From assembly GCF_021155775.2 (NCBI RefSeq), contig NC_060234.1, positions 22,190,026-22,254,025 of the forward strand: DNA of 64,000 nt, read 5' to 3'. Position 1 is the stretch's first letter, and each line of letters starts with the position of its first letter. The DNA comes from Neodiprion pinetum. Its lineage: Eukaryota > Arthropoda > Insecta > Hymenoptera > Diprionidae. A program made the position numbers and the translations under genes. Of the stretch, positions 38,944 through 51,700 are shown in pieces. A model generated the notes under the pieces. It saw only the letters and a list, made by a program, of their open reading frames with translations, did not search any database and was not told the origin of the DNA.

Positions 38944-39225
38944 ATGTTCGTTAGATTTCACTGTACGGTGATTTATTTCATTCGGAAGTAATTTCGAAAA
39001 ATTTGTCGAAATAATGTTGTCTTTTTTCAGTAATCAGTTTAATATTATCATTTGTTATTCATTATCAATATCGATTCAGTGTTGTAAATTTAAATATGTC
39101 ACGATTACAGCATGACGTAAAAAAGGGTTTCAGTAACTTTGTAGAAAACAGTCTTATGAATAAAATGAGCCGTCGCAAAGTGGAATCGACCGAATTTATA
39201 ACACTACATTTCCAAAAATCTCTTC
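38944..39225. repeat. Foldback family A, copy 2
   Basis: The left arm (GATTTCACTGTACGGTGATT then TATTTC) is the complement of the right arm (TCTTATGAATAAAATGAGCC then GTCGCAAAGTGGAATCGA). The interior is AT-rich and non-coding. Confidence 0.6.
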
Positions 39226-40441
39226 GAAATTTCAAATGAAGCATCAATGTCCAAGTTTTCGTTTGTTATTCCAATAGGTACGTATACGTTGTTTTTTTGT
39301 ATTTTCAATGAGATCTCCGTATTTTACAGATGTAATAAATAAATACTCAATCTACTACCCTCGACGTGTTTAAGTGCGTAATCACACAACAAATCAATAA
39401 CACATCCAAAATAATGAGAACTCTATCACACAATTTATAAATCGCTCCTTATTCTTATTCAAGTATGTCAACGCTATCCTACGGGCGACGAAACCCTGAG
39501 CGATGTACCGTATCATAAGTGAAATCCAGTAGCAAGCAAGGCTGTTGCACAGCCTTACACTGTTGAAAATGATTGTGAATTTACTACACATTTACTGTAC
39601 AAAAGAGGTGTAAATTTACAAATTCAGTGCAGCAACGTAAATTGCAATGCATTTGTTTGAAATTTACAATGAAAAATTTTAATTTTACTAAAATTTACAG
39701 GAAAACCACAAAAAAGTAATTTGATTTTACTAAATTTTGTAGTAAATTTATTGTGTTCGTAAATTGAATCCACAGTAAATGTATGGCAAATTCATTGTTC
39801 CGCATCCAGATAAAACTTCTAACAAGTGTAAGAAGTTCCGTACAGAAATTTTTAACAGTCTAACACAGACGGTTACTTATAATATCCGAATTCAAATCTG
39901 TTTCAGATTGACTAGATTGGGGTTTGCCGGTTGGGCGGAAATTCGGAGGGCTCGGATATAAGGTATAAGGCGTAATGTGCGCTTGACGAAAATGAAAATC
40001 TGCCCAGGTATGGGACTGAGGATACACGAGCCGAGGAGCCGGGCGTCTGATCACTAGGGTTAAAACGCGAGCGGGCGGTGCAGCGGAGAGTGGGGGAGCT
40101 TTTATGGTGGAAACTCTAAAGAGCTTCTCTACCCCCCAGTTAACTCAATTATCCGAAGAGCGTCGGATGCGCGAGGCGGAGAATGAAGACGAAGGTGGAA
40201 AGAGAGGAGCCGAAGTCGTTTCTGCAGGCGGGTGTGTTGCTAACTACATAGGGAATAATGGCACCATGGTAAAATAGCCAGAATCGCTGAAATAGGACAA
40301 GCGTTGCCGGGGCTGCTTAAGAGGGTTGAGAAATGGCCTCGGTAAACTCGACTGCTCAACTGCTTGACTGGCTTGCCGTCCCGTTTCTCTATCCTCCATC
40401 ACCTCGGTCTCCCAGATTGTTTCACGCGATTCCCACACCGT

Positions 40442-40463
40442 ATACACACACACACACACACAC
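40442..40463. repeat. (AC)n microsatellite
   Basis: About ten AC dinucleotides in a row. Confidence 0.85.
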
Positions 40464-40989
40464 AGACACCTGATATTCCAAGTACAAACAGGCATACGCG
40501 GCGAGATTACGAAGACGCTTCGCTGTCGAGAGGGACGTAAGTATACTCGGGGATTCTTTTATGGACCTTGTATCGGCCGCCGCGGTTCTATTTCGTTTAA
40601 AGAAACCTCCGTCAAACAGCCCCGTATACTTGCGGATTTTTACCTGCGTCCAGAGCGGATAGGCGGACGTATAACCGCATTGTAAAAAAGAAGGGATCGC
40701 GTACACGTGATCACAGTGATTCTGAAACGTCCAAGTTTCTGGAGAAGTCCGTGACGTTGGTAATGCAATAGTTAGAGCATATGCTAATGGAATTAACTTT
40801 GCATTTACATGCTCGTTATAATCCGTCTCTGTCACTCTACGCTTGATTGGTCGATACGTTTCCTCTCAGCTAATCAAATGCAGAGTGAGAGAAACGGAGT
40901 ATCCCGAATATATATCTCGCTCTTTCGTCATCTCGGCTGCAGTTTTCGCGAGGTTGACGACATGGGTAGCTACCTCCAGCGGTATATAC

Positions 40990-41135
40990 TCTAAAATCCA
41001 AAATCTTGAATTTTGTATTTATGGGTTAGATTCGATGGTCATGGATTATGTTGCGTTTAGAGAGATCGAAACCGTCGAATTTCGGATTCAGAGTTTAGAT
41101 TCGACGGTCATGAGTTATAGTTTGGCCGGCAGAAT
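40990..41135. repeat. Two-copy 69-bp tandem repeat
   Basis: TTAGATTCGATGGTCATG and TTAGATTCGACGGTCATG lie 69 bp apart with similar flanks. The plus frame stays open and repeats LDSxVMxY, but codon pattern and context give no support for a gene. Confidence 0.45.
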
Positions 41136-41849
41136 TACGGTATTTCCACAATCTTTATAGTTTTTCCATTTACTCTTTTATACCTGCCGTGCACGAGATG
41201 GGGACTCATCGTTAGTCTGATCTACGGTCAGAAACAAACTATTTACCGTATTTTGACAAAGCTGAAATTAAGTATAATTTTAATAACAATATTGTAAGAC
41301 TGTATTTTAGCACGGCAGATATTTTCCACGGTTCTAACATCCCGGCAGATAACGGATAGTTACCTCTGTTACTGTTGCACTCACTCTAATCCAAGGACCA
41401 CTTTTCGTTCCTTTAGATATCTGTCTGGTTATCTGTTCCAGTAACAGGCCTACTTCTGTTGACAAAAGCTACTTAAAAGATTAATAGATACGAAGTTAAA
41501 TCAACTTTTATTAACTTTATTATAACAACAAAACGTATTTCAACTGGGTGCCTGATCGAGACTGTTGCACACAGGCAGTTGCGTGGCGAGTATGGTTCAT
41601 ATAGATTGAGATTGCCGGCCGACGGTGGCGACTCATCAAAGAAACTAACTATTTCAGAATCACTGCATCCGAGTGTACAAATCTGCCTTCTGCAGAACTG
41701 TTCGACATGTGGTCACTGTTATACCTACGCTTTTGCGATTCGGGGTTGATCGGTTTTTTCTTTTTTGTTTTTCTTTTAATATAATATTCCCAGACGATTT
41801 TTCGAGAATTTCATTGTCTAGTTATCTCTTTGAAAAACACACACACCCA

Positions 41850-41876
41850 ATATATATATACATATATATATATATC
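41850..41876. repeat. (TA)n microsatellite
   Basis: TATATATATACATATATATA-type run. Confidence 0.85.
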
Positions 41877-42396
41877 TTGGATAAATCTTAGACGGTCAAA
41901 CGAGACGACTTGACAATAATGAGAGTATGGTCAAAGATGCTGAAAAGATGACTTCTTCAAACAATTTTCATTTCAACGTTCGGTAAAGGCAAATCAGGCA
42001 TACCTACTCATGGATTTGATAGGTCAAAGTTAATGAGGACGACAAAAGAACCTGCACCTCATGCAGAGATGAAAGAACGTTGGTACTGTCTCGTGAAGTC
42101 AGTGATCAAAGCCTCGGACAATGCAGACAAAGATTCTTTACGGAAAAGCGATTTCACTCTTTTCGATACGAAAAGCTCGAAGGTAGGCAGCTGAGAATCT
42201 CTGCTAGGCGTTAAAGATACATTACACGTACAAGCGGTGGAAGAATATCAGAGTATCATGTGCTACTCTAACAGATTTGTTGGAAACGAGTATTTCGTGT
42301 GTCAGAAACTCCAGCAACTGTTTAGAAAGTGTAACCGAAGCTACGTTATCAAGTTAAATGTAATTCAAAAGCGTAGAAAGAGTTCTTTGATATGTC

Positions 42397-43188
42397 GGTC
42401 AGAAAAGAAGACGTCGTTAACTGTCAACTGTCAACGTTTCAACCCTGGGTGGGACTTCTCCTCAGGATACATATTTATTAATCTAATTAAACAAAAAAAT
42501 AAACGAAATTCATCACAAGTCTTAATTGACAATCAGTGAGCATTGAGAGAGTCAGTGAGACTGACCTTAAATTAAATTCGACAATTAAAGATGACACAGA
42601 AGTTCAATGACAGTTCAAATTCAGACAGGTAAAACATGTCGTTACAGGGAATGGGTTATTAACTTGAGATTGTACTCACCAAGGTATCATTACGTCTTCC
42701 TTCTCTCAAATACTTCACAAGACTGACGAACTGCGGCGCTGAACAAGAATCAGTTATTACCTGTGGCTCTGGACACACAAGAGCGTGACATGAAAATAAA
42801 CAGTCTAGGTTCGACACATCGCCCTTGTATACAATAGATATTAGTTTTTGTACACACACCTTTACTATATATGAAACCAACAGTCATAGACTTATCCAAT
42901 TTTTGAATTTGACGATAAAGAACCACACGTAGGACGAGTTTATTTGTACTCCGCGAACCAAACTGGCAAACGGATATTAGAGAACAAAGAAAGAAATATC
43001 ATTGCCTATTTAAGTTTCTTTAATTTGAGGCTAGTCTCATTGATTCTCTCAATATTCACTGATTGTAAACTGAAAATGGTGGTGAATTTTATTTATTCTT
43101 TTGTGTAATTGGATACATAAATATGTTAAGGAGGGCTCACATCTTGGGACGAAACGTTGACATTTAACGACGTATTCCTTTCTGACCT
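42397..43188. mobile_element. Inverted-arm element with Penelope-like ends
   Basis: Left arm 42397-42582 and right arm 43010-43188 are complements at roughly 75-80 percent. Shared blocks are GGTCAGAAA, ACGTCGTTAA, TGTCAACGTTTC, ACATATTTAT and ACAATCAGTGA.. ATTGAGAGA. CAACGTTTC next to a CTCCT block is the kind of terminus I know from Penelope-like retroelements, whose ends lie as direct or inverted pseudo-LTRs. The 430-bp interior has no reverse transcriptase frame, so this is a deleted derivative at best. Confidence 0.55.
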
Positions 43189-44220
43189 ATGTATCCAAGG
43201 ATTCTTTCTACGAAATAAATTCTGAGGTAAAGATTCCTGTTTCCAGTAACCCAAAAGTCCTTGTGATCCGGAAAAAAAAGTTTTGATCACCGAAAACACA
43301 ACATCAAAGAAATCACATCGACGTATTATTTTTTATTAGTGAAAAATTCATACGGTTCATCCCATTTCGACAAACACTCGCTGTGTTACTTTATTCTCTA
43401 ACGACTACACAGACGGTTTCGTTTCACCAACTTTTTCGCGCTGACTGTACGTTCCATAAAGCATTGTTAAAGCTACACGGCATGTACCAGGTGGAAAAAT
43501 ATCCAAGAATTATACGTTACTGCATCAGATTCGAGGTTAAGGTACCTTTCACGTTCCGCACACTCTGCCGGCTGTAGAATGTAATACATTACCACTCCAG
43601 GTTCTACTGCAGAAATAGCGCAATATCGTGTAGCTGGCGAGTGAAAACGAGTCAGAAGCCGGGTACGCGATCCCATTTGAAGAAATGGAATGAACCAGGG
43701 CAGCTCGAACAATGGTTTATATCTTTTGCGGTGGATTTCCATTCCCCGTGCTCTCTTTTCTTTCCTCCCTTATTTTTCCCTTTCTTTCATCCGACGTGAA
43801 GACAGGCTCCTCGATTCTTTTCCGTTCACCTTCTGCGCAGGCGATACTCACCCACCGCCACCACCCTGGCATATGTCGAGGACCCTAAGCGCTCGCAATC
43901 TACCCGAGATGCCTACGTTGTTCCCGTTAACTCGATTCGCCGGTCGAAACATTCACCCAACGTTCGAAGGGGCTAAGGGTAAGTTACCACTTGGGGGTGA
44001 AGCGAGGGCGTAAACTATGCGGGTGTGTATAACACCATCCCCGATATCAGCAGCCCTTGCACTCTACGCAGTACACAATTCTGTAAGGTATATCTCCACC
44101 GCTTACTGCACACCCCTTGTGAAGCTGGTTTTACGATCTACTCTACGCCCGCGATCTCGCCCAGAGTTGAAGGAATGTCGGACCGTTGTCAAATGCGCAA
44201 AATCGTAGTTTACAACAGTG

Positions 44221-44650
44221 CACTGAGAGAAATTTTTAGTTCCGGTTACCGCTCAGTCCTTAACTATTTTCATTTTTTTACCACAATCGAAAAATATAGT
44301 TCTGGGTATAAAATGAAAATTAGTTTTTTAGCTGTTACCGGGAAGTCTGGTATCCGTTACTATTCTTTCTCATTACGATCTCTGTTACTAGATTTTCTTG
44401 TAACTGTTGCGAAAATTTTATGCTTCTGCAGCAATAAATTGACGTTAAAGCCTTGTCTAACTAAAAAAGTAGAGTAAACCGAACAAACTGACTTTGCGTT
44501 GCAATTACCGAAAAAGGATCGACAATACCGCAAAATGGTTACGTGTACCTCGTTTTTCCTTATTTCAACAATATTCAAACAGTTTTTTTGATGATACCTC
44601 TTTTACTGAATTTTTCTAGTTACTATAACAAATGAAATTTTTCTCAGTAA
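44221..44650 (+). repeat. Dispersed repeat family C, copy with inverted ends
   Basis: It starts ACTGAGAGAAATTTTTAG and ends AAATTTTTCTCAGT, so short terminal inverted repeats are visible. The interior includes CAGTCCTTAACTATTTTCAT and GTTACTATTCTTTCTCATTA. Non-autonomous DNA element is the likeliest class. Confidence 0.55.
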
Positions 44651-44905
44651 TTAAATCTCTTCAAACTTTGGGAAATGATAAGGCTCATGATTATGCTTGT
44701 GGCTTGGCTGGAAGAAATTCGGAAAATTGACGGAAACAGTCTAGTATTTGCAGCTATAGTTACAGTATGCTAATGTACCTAAATCAGATATTTTTTGTAC
44801 TTTGCTATCAATTTTCAAAACATTTCTCAGCCAACCCTCAAGCCCATTTATAAGTCGTACATCATTTCCCAAAGTTTAAAGAGATTTCATTACTCACAAA
44901 AAGTA
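44641..44905. repeat. Hairpin element
   Basis: Left 44641-44725 and right 44809-44905 are complements around AAACTTTGGGAAATGAT, AAATCTCTT and GGCTTGGCTG versus GGGTTGGCTG. The loop is about 85 bp. It abuts family C copy 44221-44650. Confidence 0.65.
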
Positions 44906-45836
44906 AGAATTGTGAAATACGATTTGCCCGGATTTGATGGAGGTCCCTTTTAAGGAAGTTGCTTGGGAAAAAATTAGGATTCATTGATATTTGAAAGTTT
45001 GAACGAACGATGCTTTTGAGGAAAAGTTTTAACAACTATTTGAATTTAAATCTTGCGAAATACGGGACCATTGAATGTACCAAAGATTAACGTGTTTTAT
45101 TTTAAAATGATTTGGAATTTTCTTTACCATAGAAAGCGGTTTCATTTTATATAAATCCTACTGCATATTAATAAGGTTATCTTCTCTCGTCTTTGAAAAA
45201 TTCAAAAATATGTAAATCATTTCGTGGTAAATTAATTTCACATTATACATGACACGTACAATTTTTATAATCTACAGACTAAGTGTATAAGTTTCCAGAT
45301 AGGGGTGCGTGAAGGGTTGCGCGACCCCGTGGGAAAGCATACAGTGTTGTATAAATTTGGTGCAAATTAAGTCTCACTCTTCATCCTGACGCAAATAGCA
45401 TTGATAATCTCTGCATCTACTTACCTCTTTCTTTAAAACGATGACGTCAAGCCTGAGCTAAAAGGATCCCAGCATCCTGCATATATCCGCGTTACGCGCC
45501 GGCTTTCCATTTACGGTTATGATAACCTACTGCGAAAAATGTTCTTGAGAAATGAAACTTTTCCGTTGTTACTGGTTCACTGACTGTGGAAACGAACGTC
45601 GAGTTTCACTATCAATGAACGGGCGAATTAAGAATGTTCGTTAAAATTATAGAGATGTAAATAAAGAACGGCTGGATACGAAACGAAGTATCTCGTGCAA
45701 TCGGTTGCGAGTAATTGCGGGGCACGTTATCTAGCGATGAATAAATCAGCGAATGAATGAATATGAGATGACCAGATAAGTGAATTCATACACTCACATG
45801 CAAGAATCACTGAGAAATTGTATAAATTATGTAAAA

Positions 45837-46052
45837 ATTTTAAACATATGGAAGGATTCGTCGATCTCTTCTAGACTTCCTCCTCGTTCGCCGAGTTTTG
45901 AAAATCTCATACACTTAAGAATGTCATTATAAATTAGCCTAATGACGACAGGCTGGATCCGCCGAAACGTCGCTAAATGAAAATTAAAATATGCAAACCA
46001 CGCATCCTCAAATACTCTGACCCTTATCGACGAATCCTTCCACATATTTAAG
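45837..46052. mobile_element. Short element with inverted ends and hammerhead-like core
   Basis: The ends are inverted: ATATGGAAGGATTCGTCGAT at left and ATCGACGAATCCTTCCACAT at right. Inside, TTAGC (45934-45938) pairs with GCTAA (45972-45976). Between them lie CTAATGA, GGC-TGGATCC-GCC, GAAAC and GTC. This is the order of a type I hammerhead motif as found in Penelope-like elements, with one core change and no visible stem III. Class is inference. Confidence 0.5.
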
Positions 46053-48751
46053 AAAATTCAAGGGTCACGAAAAATTCCCATTGTAAAAGTTTTAATGAAC
46101 TAAAAATTGGTAATACTGCGGTATATAAATTGTGGAATGATAAGACTGACATGGTCGTACGTATCTATAATTCCAAAAAATACACTTCTTCCGAAGAGGA
46201 TCAAAATTCACCGGCAATTTTCCTGCATGATGAAAATCTATTTTTTTCTTCGACAGAGAAGGGTAAAATTCAAGATGGGAAGTCTTACATAGTACTCCAT
46301 AATTTATGAACACCCCTTGAACGCACGTCATGCTTTTTCAAGTCCATTGTACCGAAGCTTGCACCTCTTTTTCTCCACTTATATTACCATAGAACGTCGA
46401 CAATGGGGAGTAACGAAAATCGGTTTGTACGATGTAAGTGAGGCGCTTATACACACAACCAAGCGCCGCAAGGGTTAGTAAAATAATTTCGAGGTGAAAA
46501 CCATCCCTTGGCGGCAATAGTTTCGCGTCGTAAAAACTGAACGTGTAACATGCGTAGCAGTTCTGGAGAATTTTCGTGGACGAATCGGCCGGACAGTCTG
46601 AATCAAAAGTTAGAAAAAGAGAAACAAGCGTATTGAAAATTTTCAGATATATCGTTGGCGCCAGTGATGGTGAACACAAATGAGACAACATTCTTGTTTT
46701 GACGGAAATGAATATGATCGAGTTCGAATAACACAGGCTAAGATGTTAAAAATTTTGGAAAATGTTTTACGAATAGAACGTTCAGAATGATTAATCTCTG
46801 GTCCATTTTGAACCCACTTTTAATATTTTTGAGCTTGTTTTGATCACTCTAGTTCGTCAGAGATCATCTGGGAAAAAGCTTACAAGCACTTATCTCCAGA
46901 GCGGATAAAAATAGATTTGCGTGAGGACGATACGACGGATGTTCGTCAGAAATTAAATTCTCGTGTTACAACGACATTCATTCAGTGTTGTTTATGTAAT
47001 TTGTGGGGATTTGGTGAGCGAATAAAATCGGAGCGAAAACATTAAAATTAGATGAAAATCAATGAAATTTAGTCATTCTGAAGGTTCTAATCGTAAACGA
47101 TTGTCTCTAATTGCTGATTAGATAATCCTTTCTCATTCTTACTGAAGAATTTGTTCAAGAGTTGTTTCTGTAACACGGTAAAGAAGCTATTTCATTCGTG
47201 TTCACTATCATTCGTGCAAACAATGTTGTTGCATATTTTTAAAACGGTTTTTTCTCTCTCAGCTTGACTTAACTTTTGGTTACAACGGTCCGGCGATTCA
47301 TCCTTAAAACCCATACATGCAGATGTACCCGAGCACATTTCCGACGAGGACCATACTGCTCTTTTATGAAGCTTGGGTACCGCGTTATACGGTCCGTGTA
47401 GAACCAGCTCCGAGTCAGAGGTTCCCTGAGGATGATTCCTGATTACATAGTACACCCAATTCCTACGAAGCAAGTCCTTTTGAGGGGGTTTCGGGCCGGG
47501 GGGAAGCCGAGGTTAATATTTTAGATGTGGCTTCGAACCGACCACGCAGGTCTCTGGATACACCCGCTGCGTTTGTCTCTGAGTAATTCTCGCAACCCTT
47601 CTCAGCCATTTGCGACAACGTTGAAGTTTTCTTTTCGAAATGTATGTACGTATTATGATAAAAACGAAAGAAAGAAGTTCCAGACATTCAAGTATTCGAG
47701 TAACGTCGGCGTCAATTTTTAACTCGATCAGTCCATTTTGATAATTAGCCAGCTAATTCAGCGTTCTTCTTTGATTGTTATTCCGTGCCTTGAAATCGCG
47801 TTTGAAACGGTATCTGTTGAGTTCGTGTTTCCAAAAGTAACTTTTGCGTCTCGAGTGATTCTTTTCTTCTTCGGTTTCTGTTGTTCGTTTTTCCCTGTCT
47901 TTCAACCTCGTTGTACGAATCGTCCAAGTAACGATAAATCCATTGACTTTTTTCCGGGTGAATATTATTATCCGACGAAAAAGTTTTTCAAGCCAGCTTC
48001 TGCTGACTGCCTTATTTACGTTGGAAAAAATTTTAACAACTACGAGAATTAAATATTTCATTTGAGACATAATAGTATGAATATTGAATTGAACCGATAT
48101 GCTTGCCCCATAAAATTCTTGATTCCCTCCCAAAAAGCCTATCAAATTCATTTTCCCAATCTTCTGCAATGAAATTAATTAATTCATACATTTTCTATAA
48201 CAGCTCGTTAGATCGGAAATTGATTTTTTCTCAACCTGGGATCTCTTTTTAAAATAAACCTAGAGTTGGGAATAATTATAGCATTCGAGATATTTGCTGC
48301 TCATAAAAATGTTCAGGCTGAGAGCTTCGACGGATGTTTTTTCTTATCCGACGCATATTTTACATATTGCGATGAACTATTTCCTAAGTACGGATAGCAA
48401 AAACCGGTCACAATTTTTAATTATGTACCTGTATATTATTTAATAGGAAAATCTTGTCTTTCCTCAAACATAAAGAGATAGAGAGATAGAATTATATGAA
48501 TTATTTCAACGTATCTCGGTTCCCCTGATTTTCTCTCCCACCTTGCAAGACTTTTACTTTCCGTCCATACTTATTATAATTATGTAAATTACAATGCTGT
48601 GTATATATGCATAGATATTATAAATAAATCGTTCGTTACACGACATCCCGTAAACATGTGCATCATTGATTTGATAAGTTTTGTCTCTTATTATTGTCAA
48701 AAACAAACTAATTGCTGTGGAATCATTAATGCGATAGACGATGGAAAATTT
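46053..48751. other. Gene-free stretch, includes 3' flank of the tandem-TULIP gene
   Basis: No AATAAA is seen on the minus strand just after 48752. ATTAAA variants at about 48416 and 48440 are the nearest candidates. Minus-strand frames at 47192-47687 are not recognised. Confidence 0.45.
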
Positions 48752-51700
48752 TTACGACGGGCCACGTTCCTCCTCGCTTTCTGAATACGGTCCAAATTCT
48801 TCGTCGGTTAACTTCTGCTGCGGTTCTTCAAGATCAGTTTCCTCCTCCAGCGGAAAGCCGCGGAGCCGCCTCGCCTGTTCCTCGATCTCGGGTATCTTCT
48901 CATAGACCAGTTTCTCCACATCAACATTCTCCAGCTCGCTTTGCAGCCGTCGCTTTATCGGCCCCTCAATGGCGTCCATTATCTGGTACCTGAAACACCA
49001 GGTGCTTACAGCTTTTAGAGATAAAAGCTCTTCATGAAAATTAATCCGAGGCTTGTTGAAATGATAGAAGATTCAGCAATCGGTGTGGTAAAAATGTGGG
49101 AAACGGTAACCCGAAGAGTGTCGACGAAATGGTGAAAAATGATTTTGCAGCTTTATCTGACATGAATATTCAGTCGACTCATCGCAAACAACTCAATCAT
49201 AAGGATCACTGTAAGACGTGGTAAGCGTTTTCTTTCGTAATTTGACGGTGTAAAAAGCTAGATGTACCATTTATGGTCAGTCTACTATTAGTGGCCACCA
49301 ATGTGAAATTCCGTACTTCTTAATTTGGCTTTTAATCACTTCAACTATACGCCATTCCGGACCAACAATAAGCTCCGACAGTGAGCAAGTTTTGTACAGA
49401 AATTTGAACACGCAACAATAATAGCACACTTGATGGTTAGAGGATCAGTTTTTAGGTAGATCAAAGCACTTTAATACGACATGTGGACATAACCTGCAAT
49501 TACTCATAACGAATATAACCACAAATGGCGGCCAAAAACGGTGCATCTATGTTGAATTGAGGAAAAAAGAGTGAAGCAAATCTGAAGATAAGGAAATTGT
49601 GGAACGGAGAAAGAATGAATGGTAATTCGTTTAAACCTGAGTAAATTGGGTAGTATGTTGATGCCGGCTTCCATGAGGTAGTCGATGGTACCGGCTCCGT
49701 GAACGCGGGCTTGCACGTTGCCGAGTTCTAAATCGAGTTCCTCGAGGGTGGCTCTTTTCCGAGTATCCAATGGCTGACTGAGCGTCAATTTCACCCTGAC
49801 GTATTCAACGGTGAATGATACGGTTCCCACCCTCGACAGGACCCCACCGATTACGCTCACCTCCCAGTGCGTCCTTCCCTCAATCTCCTGGGTCCCGACG
49901 TCAATGCCCGCGTAAACCTTTCATCATATTACGGATATTTTAAAAGACACGTCACCGTGTTACGGGGTTCGCGATGCGATAGCGCGAAGCGGCGCCGATA
50001 CATCAACCCCGAGTGAACTATTCAATTCTTTCATCCCCCCTTTTCTTTTCATTCCTTATACAAGCGGAGGGAAGCGGCCTCACCGTTCCGTTCTTCATCG
50101 TAAGCGTAACGTTCCCCATTCTGTAAAAACTCGCCAGTCCCGTAACCCACGTGTGAGACGTTGTGGCTGCGAATACCCCTATGCTCTGGGTGCGGTCCTC
50201 CAGCTTGTACGGGTCATAGCCCATCCTCGAAACCTGGTTACGCGCCTCTGCGATAGCCATATCAAACGGCGATATGGAGTTCGGGAAGTACTGCGGCAGT
50301 TGTGATATCTGCTTGTTCACCTCACCCCTGGATTCAGAATACGAAAAGCAAATCAGATCACACCGAAGAGCAACACCTCCTGTACGTCTGGAGCGTACAT
50401 CTGATTTTTCAGGACTTTGAGACTTCGAAAGTATTAGTGACTTAGCGAGACTTCAATTTATTTAACACGACTTTAGGACTCGTAACTTAAAATGACTTCA
50501 CGAGATTAATTGACTTTCGGAAACTTCATTTGACTTCCGGAGTGGTTACCCCCTTGGATCAAACATTGCACCCCTTCAGGAAATTGATAAATATGGGAGT
50601 GATTTTCGAATACTTACTTCACGTTGGTGTTGACCTCCTTGAGTATGAACGGCTTAATGCTGTCGAATATGAAAGTGCCGATGGTATTGAGGAAGCTTTG
50701 GAATACCGAGGCCAAAAGTCCGAGGTTCTCGAAGTTAATGTCGATGTTGACGAACGTCAAGTCCATGTCGATGTCTTGCGCCTGGAGCCTTCCGCTCTGG
50801 CTAACCTCGAGACGCGCGACACCGTTGACTTCAACTCCCGTCAACTTCACCGTGAAATTGCCCGCTGAACTGCCGGCAAACCACGATGACAGCGTGTAAG
50901 TTCCTCGGATGTCCAAAGCCTCCATACTCAACGCAATCTCGACCTGAAAAAGGAAATGTGTTGGAGGATAAAAGAAAAAGCAAGAAGCGTCAAATATTCA
51001 AAGGAGGAGAAAGCTTGGACTGGCTGAAGAGACGGCTCAACAAAGGACGAGAATAAAGCGTTGGAAATGCAAGGTAGTAGATAATTGATAGAGAAGCATG
51101 ACCAGAAAGTAAGTGAAGTACATGATTGGTAGGACGGATGGGTCGGCGATAGGCTGACCTGCATTGCGGCGATATTTGCGTGTATCTGGTGTATCCTAAA
51201 TTTGGCCAGTCCGTAGACTTGAATGTCCTTGAATTCCATGGTGTAGACCGAAAAGGAGTTCTTCATGTCCGGCACGTTCATGGGATCGGGAATCGGGGCA
51301 CCGGGAAGTCCGATGGGATCTTCCTGTTGGTAGTGTTCCAGGATTACTCGGATTTGGTCTCTAATCCGTTTCTCTCCCTCGGCCAGTTTATCCTTGTCCT
51401 CGTCATCTGCCAGAATTATTCAAACTGTGTTAGGAGTCGCGCATCGTTTACAGCCGCAACGATCTCTTGATCCTTGGTACCAGCCGAATTTCCCTTGCCC
51501 TATACTCACGTTCTGAGCTACCCTCCCACCCCTCGTCTCCCCCCACCCACCCTTACCCGACACCGCCGCGTGCCAAATAAATAAGGAAAGGGGAGCAAAT
51601 GGTTGACATCGAGTCCCACTTGTGAGGAAAGGATTCTATATTTCGTTATCTCGATGCGATAGCGGATTTTTTTCGTTTGAAAACATCCTCTTACCGTATT

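Larger units (their letters stand above)
39226..42396. other. Gene-free stretch with microsatellites
   Basis: A 57-codon plus-strand frame (40104-40277) and a 137-codon minus-strand frame (40422-40835) lie in a GC-richer block. Neither has recognisable features. Confidence 0.5.

Noticed and set aside
47192..47687. Minus-strand frames of 74 and 93 codons
   Set aside because: Moderately protein-like but with no recognisable motif, no signal peptide and no matching splice phase to the gene upstream.
50530..50899. Plus-strand frames of 91 to 112 codons
   Set aside because: They are antisense shadows of exon 3 of the tandem-TULIP gene, whose splice phases are consistent.
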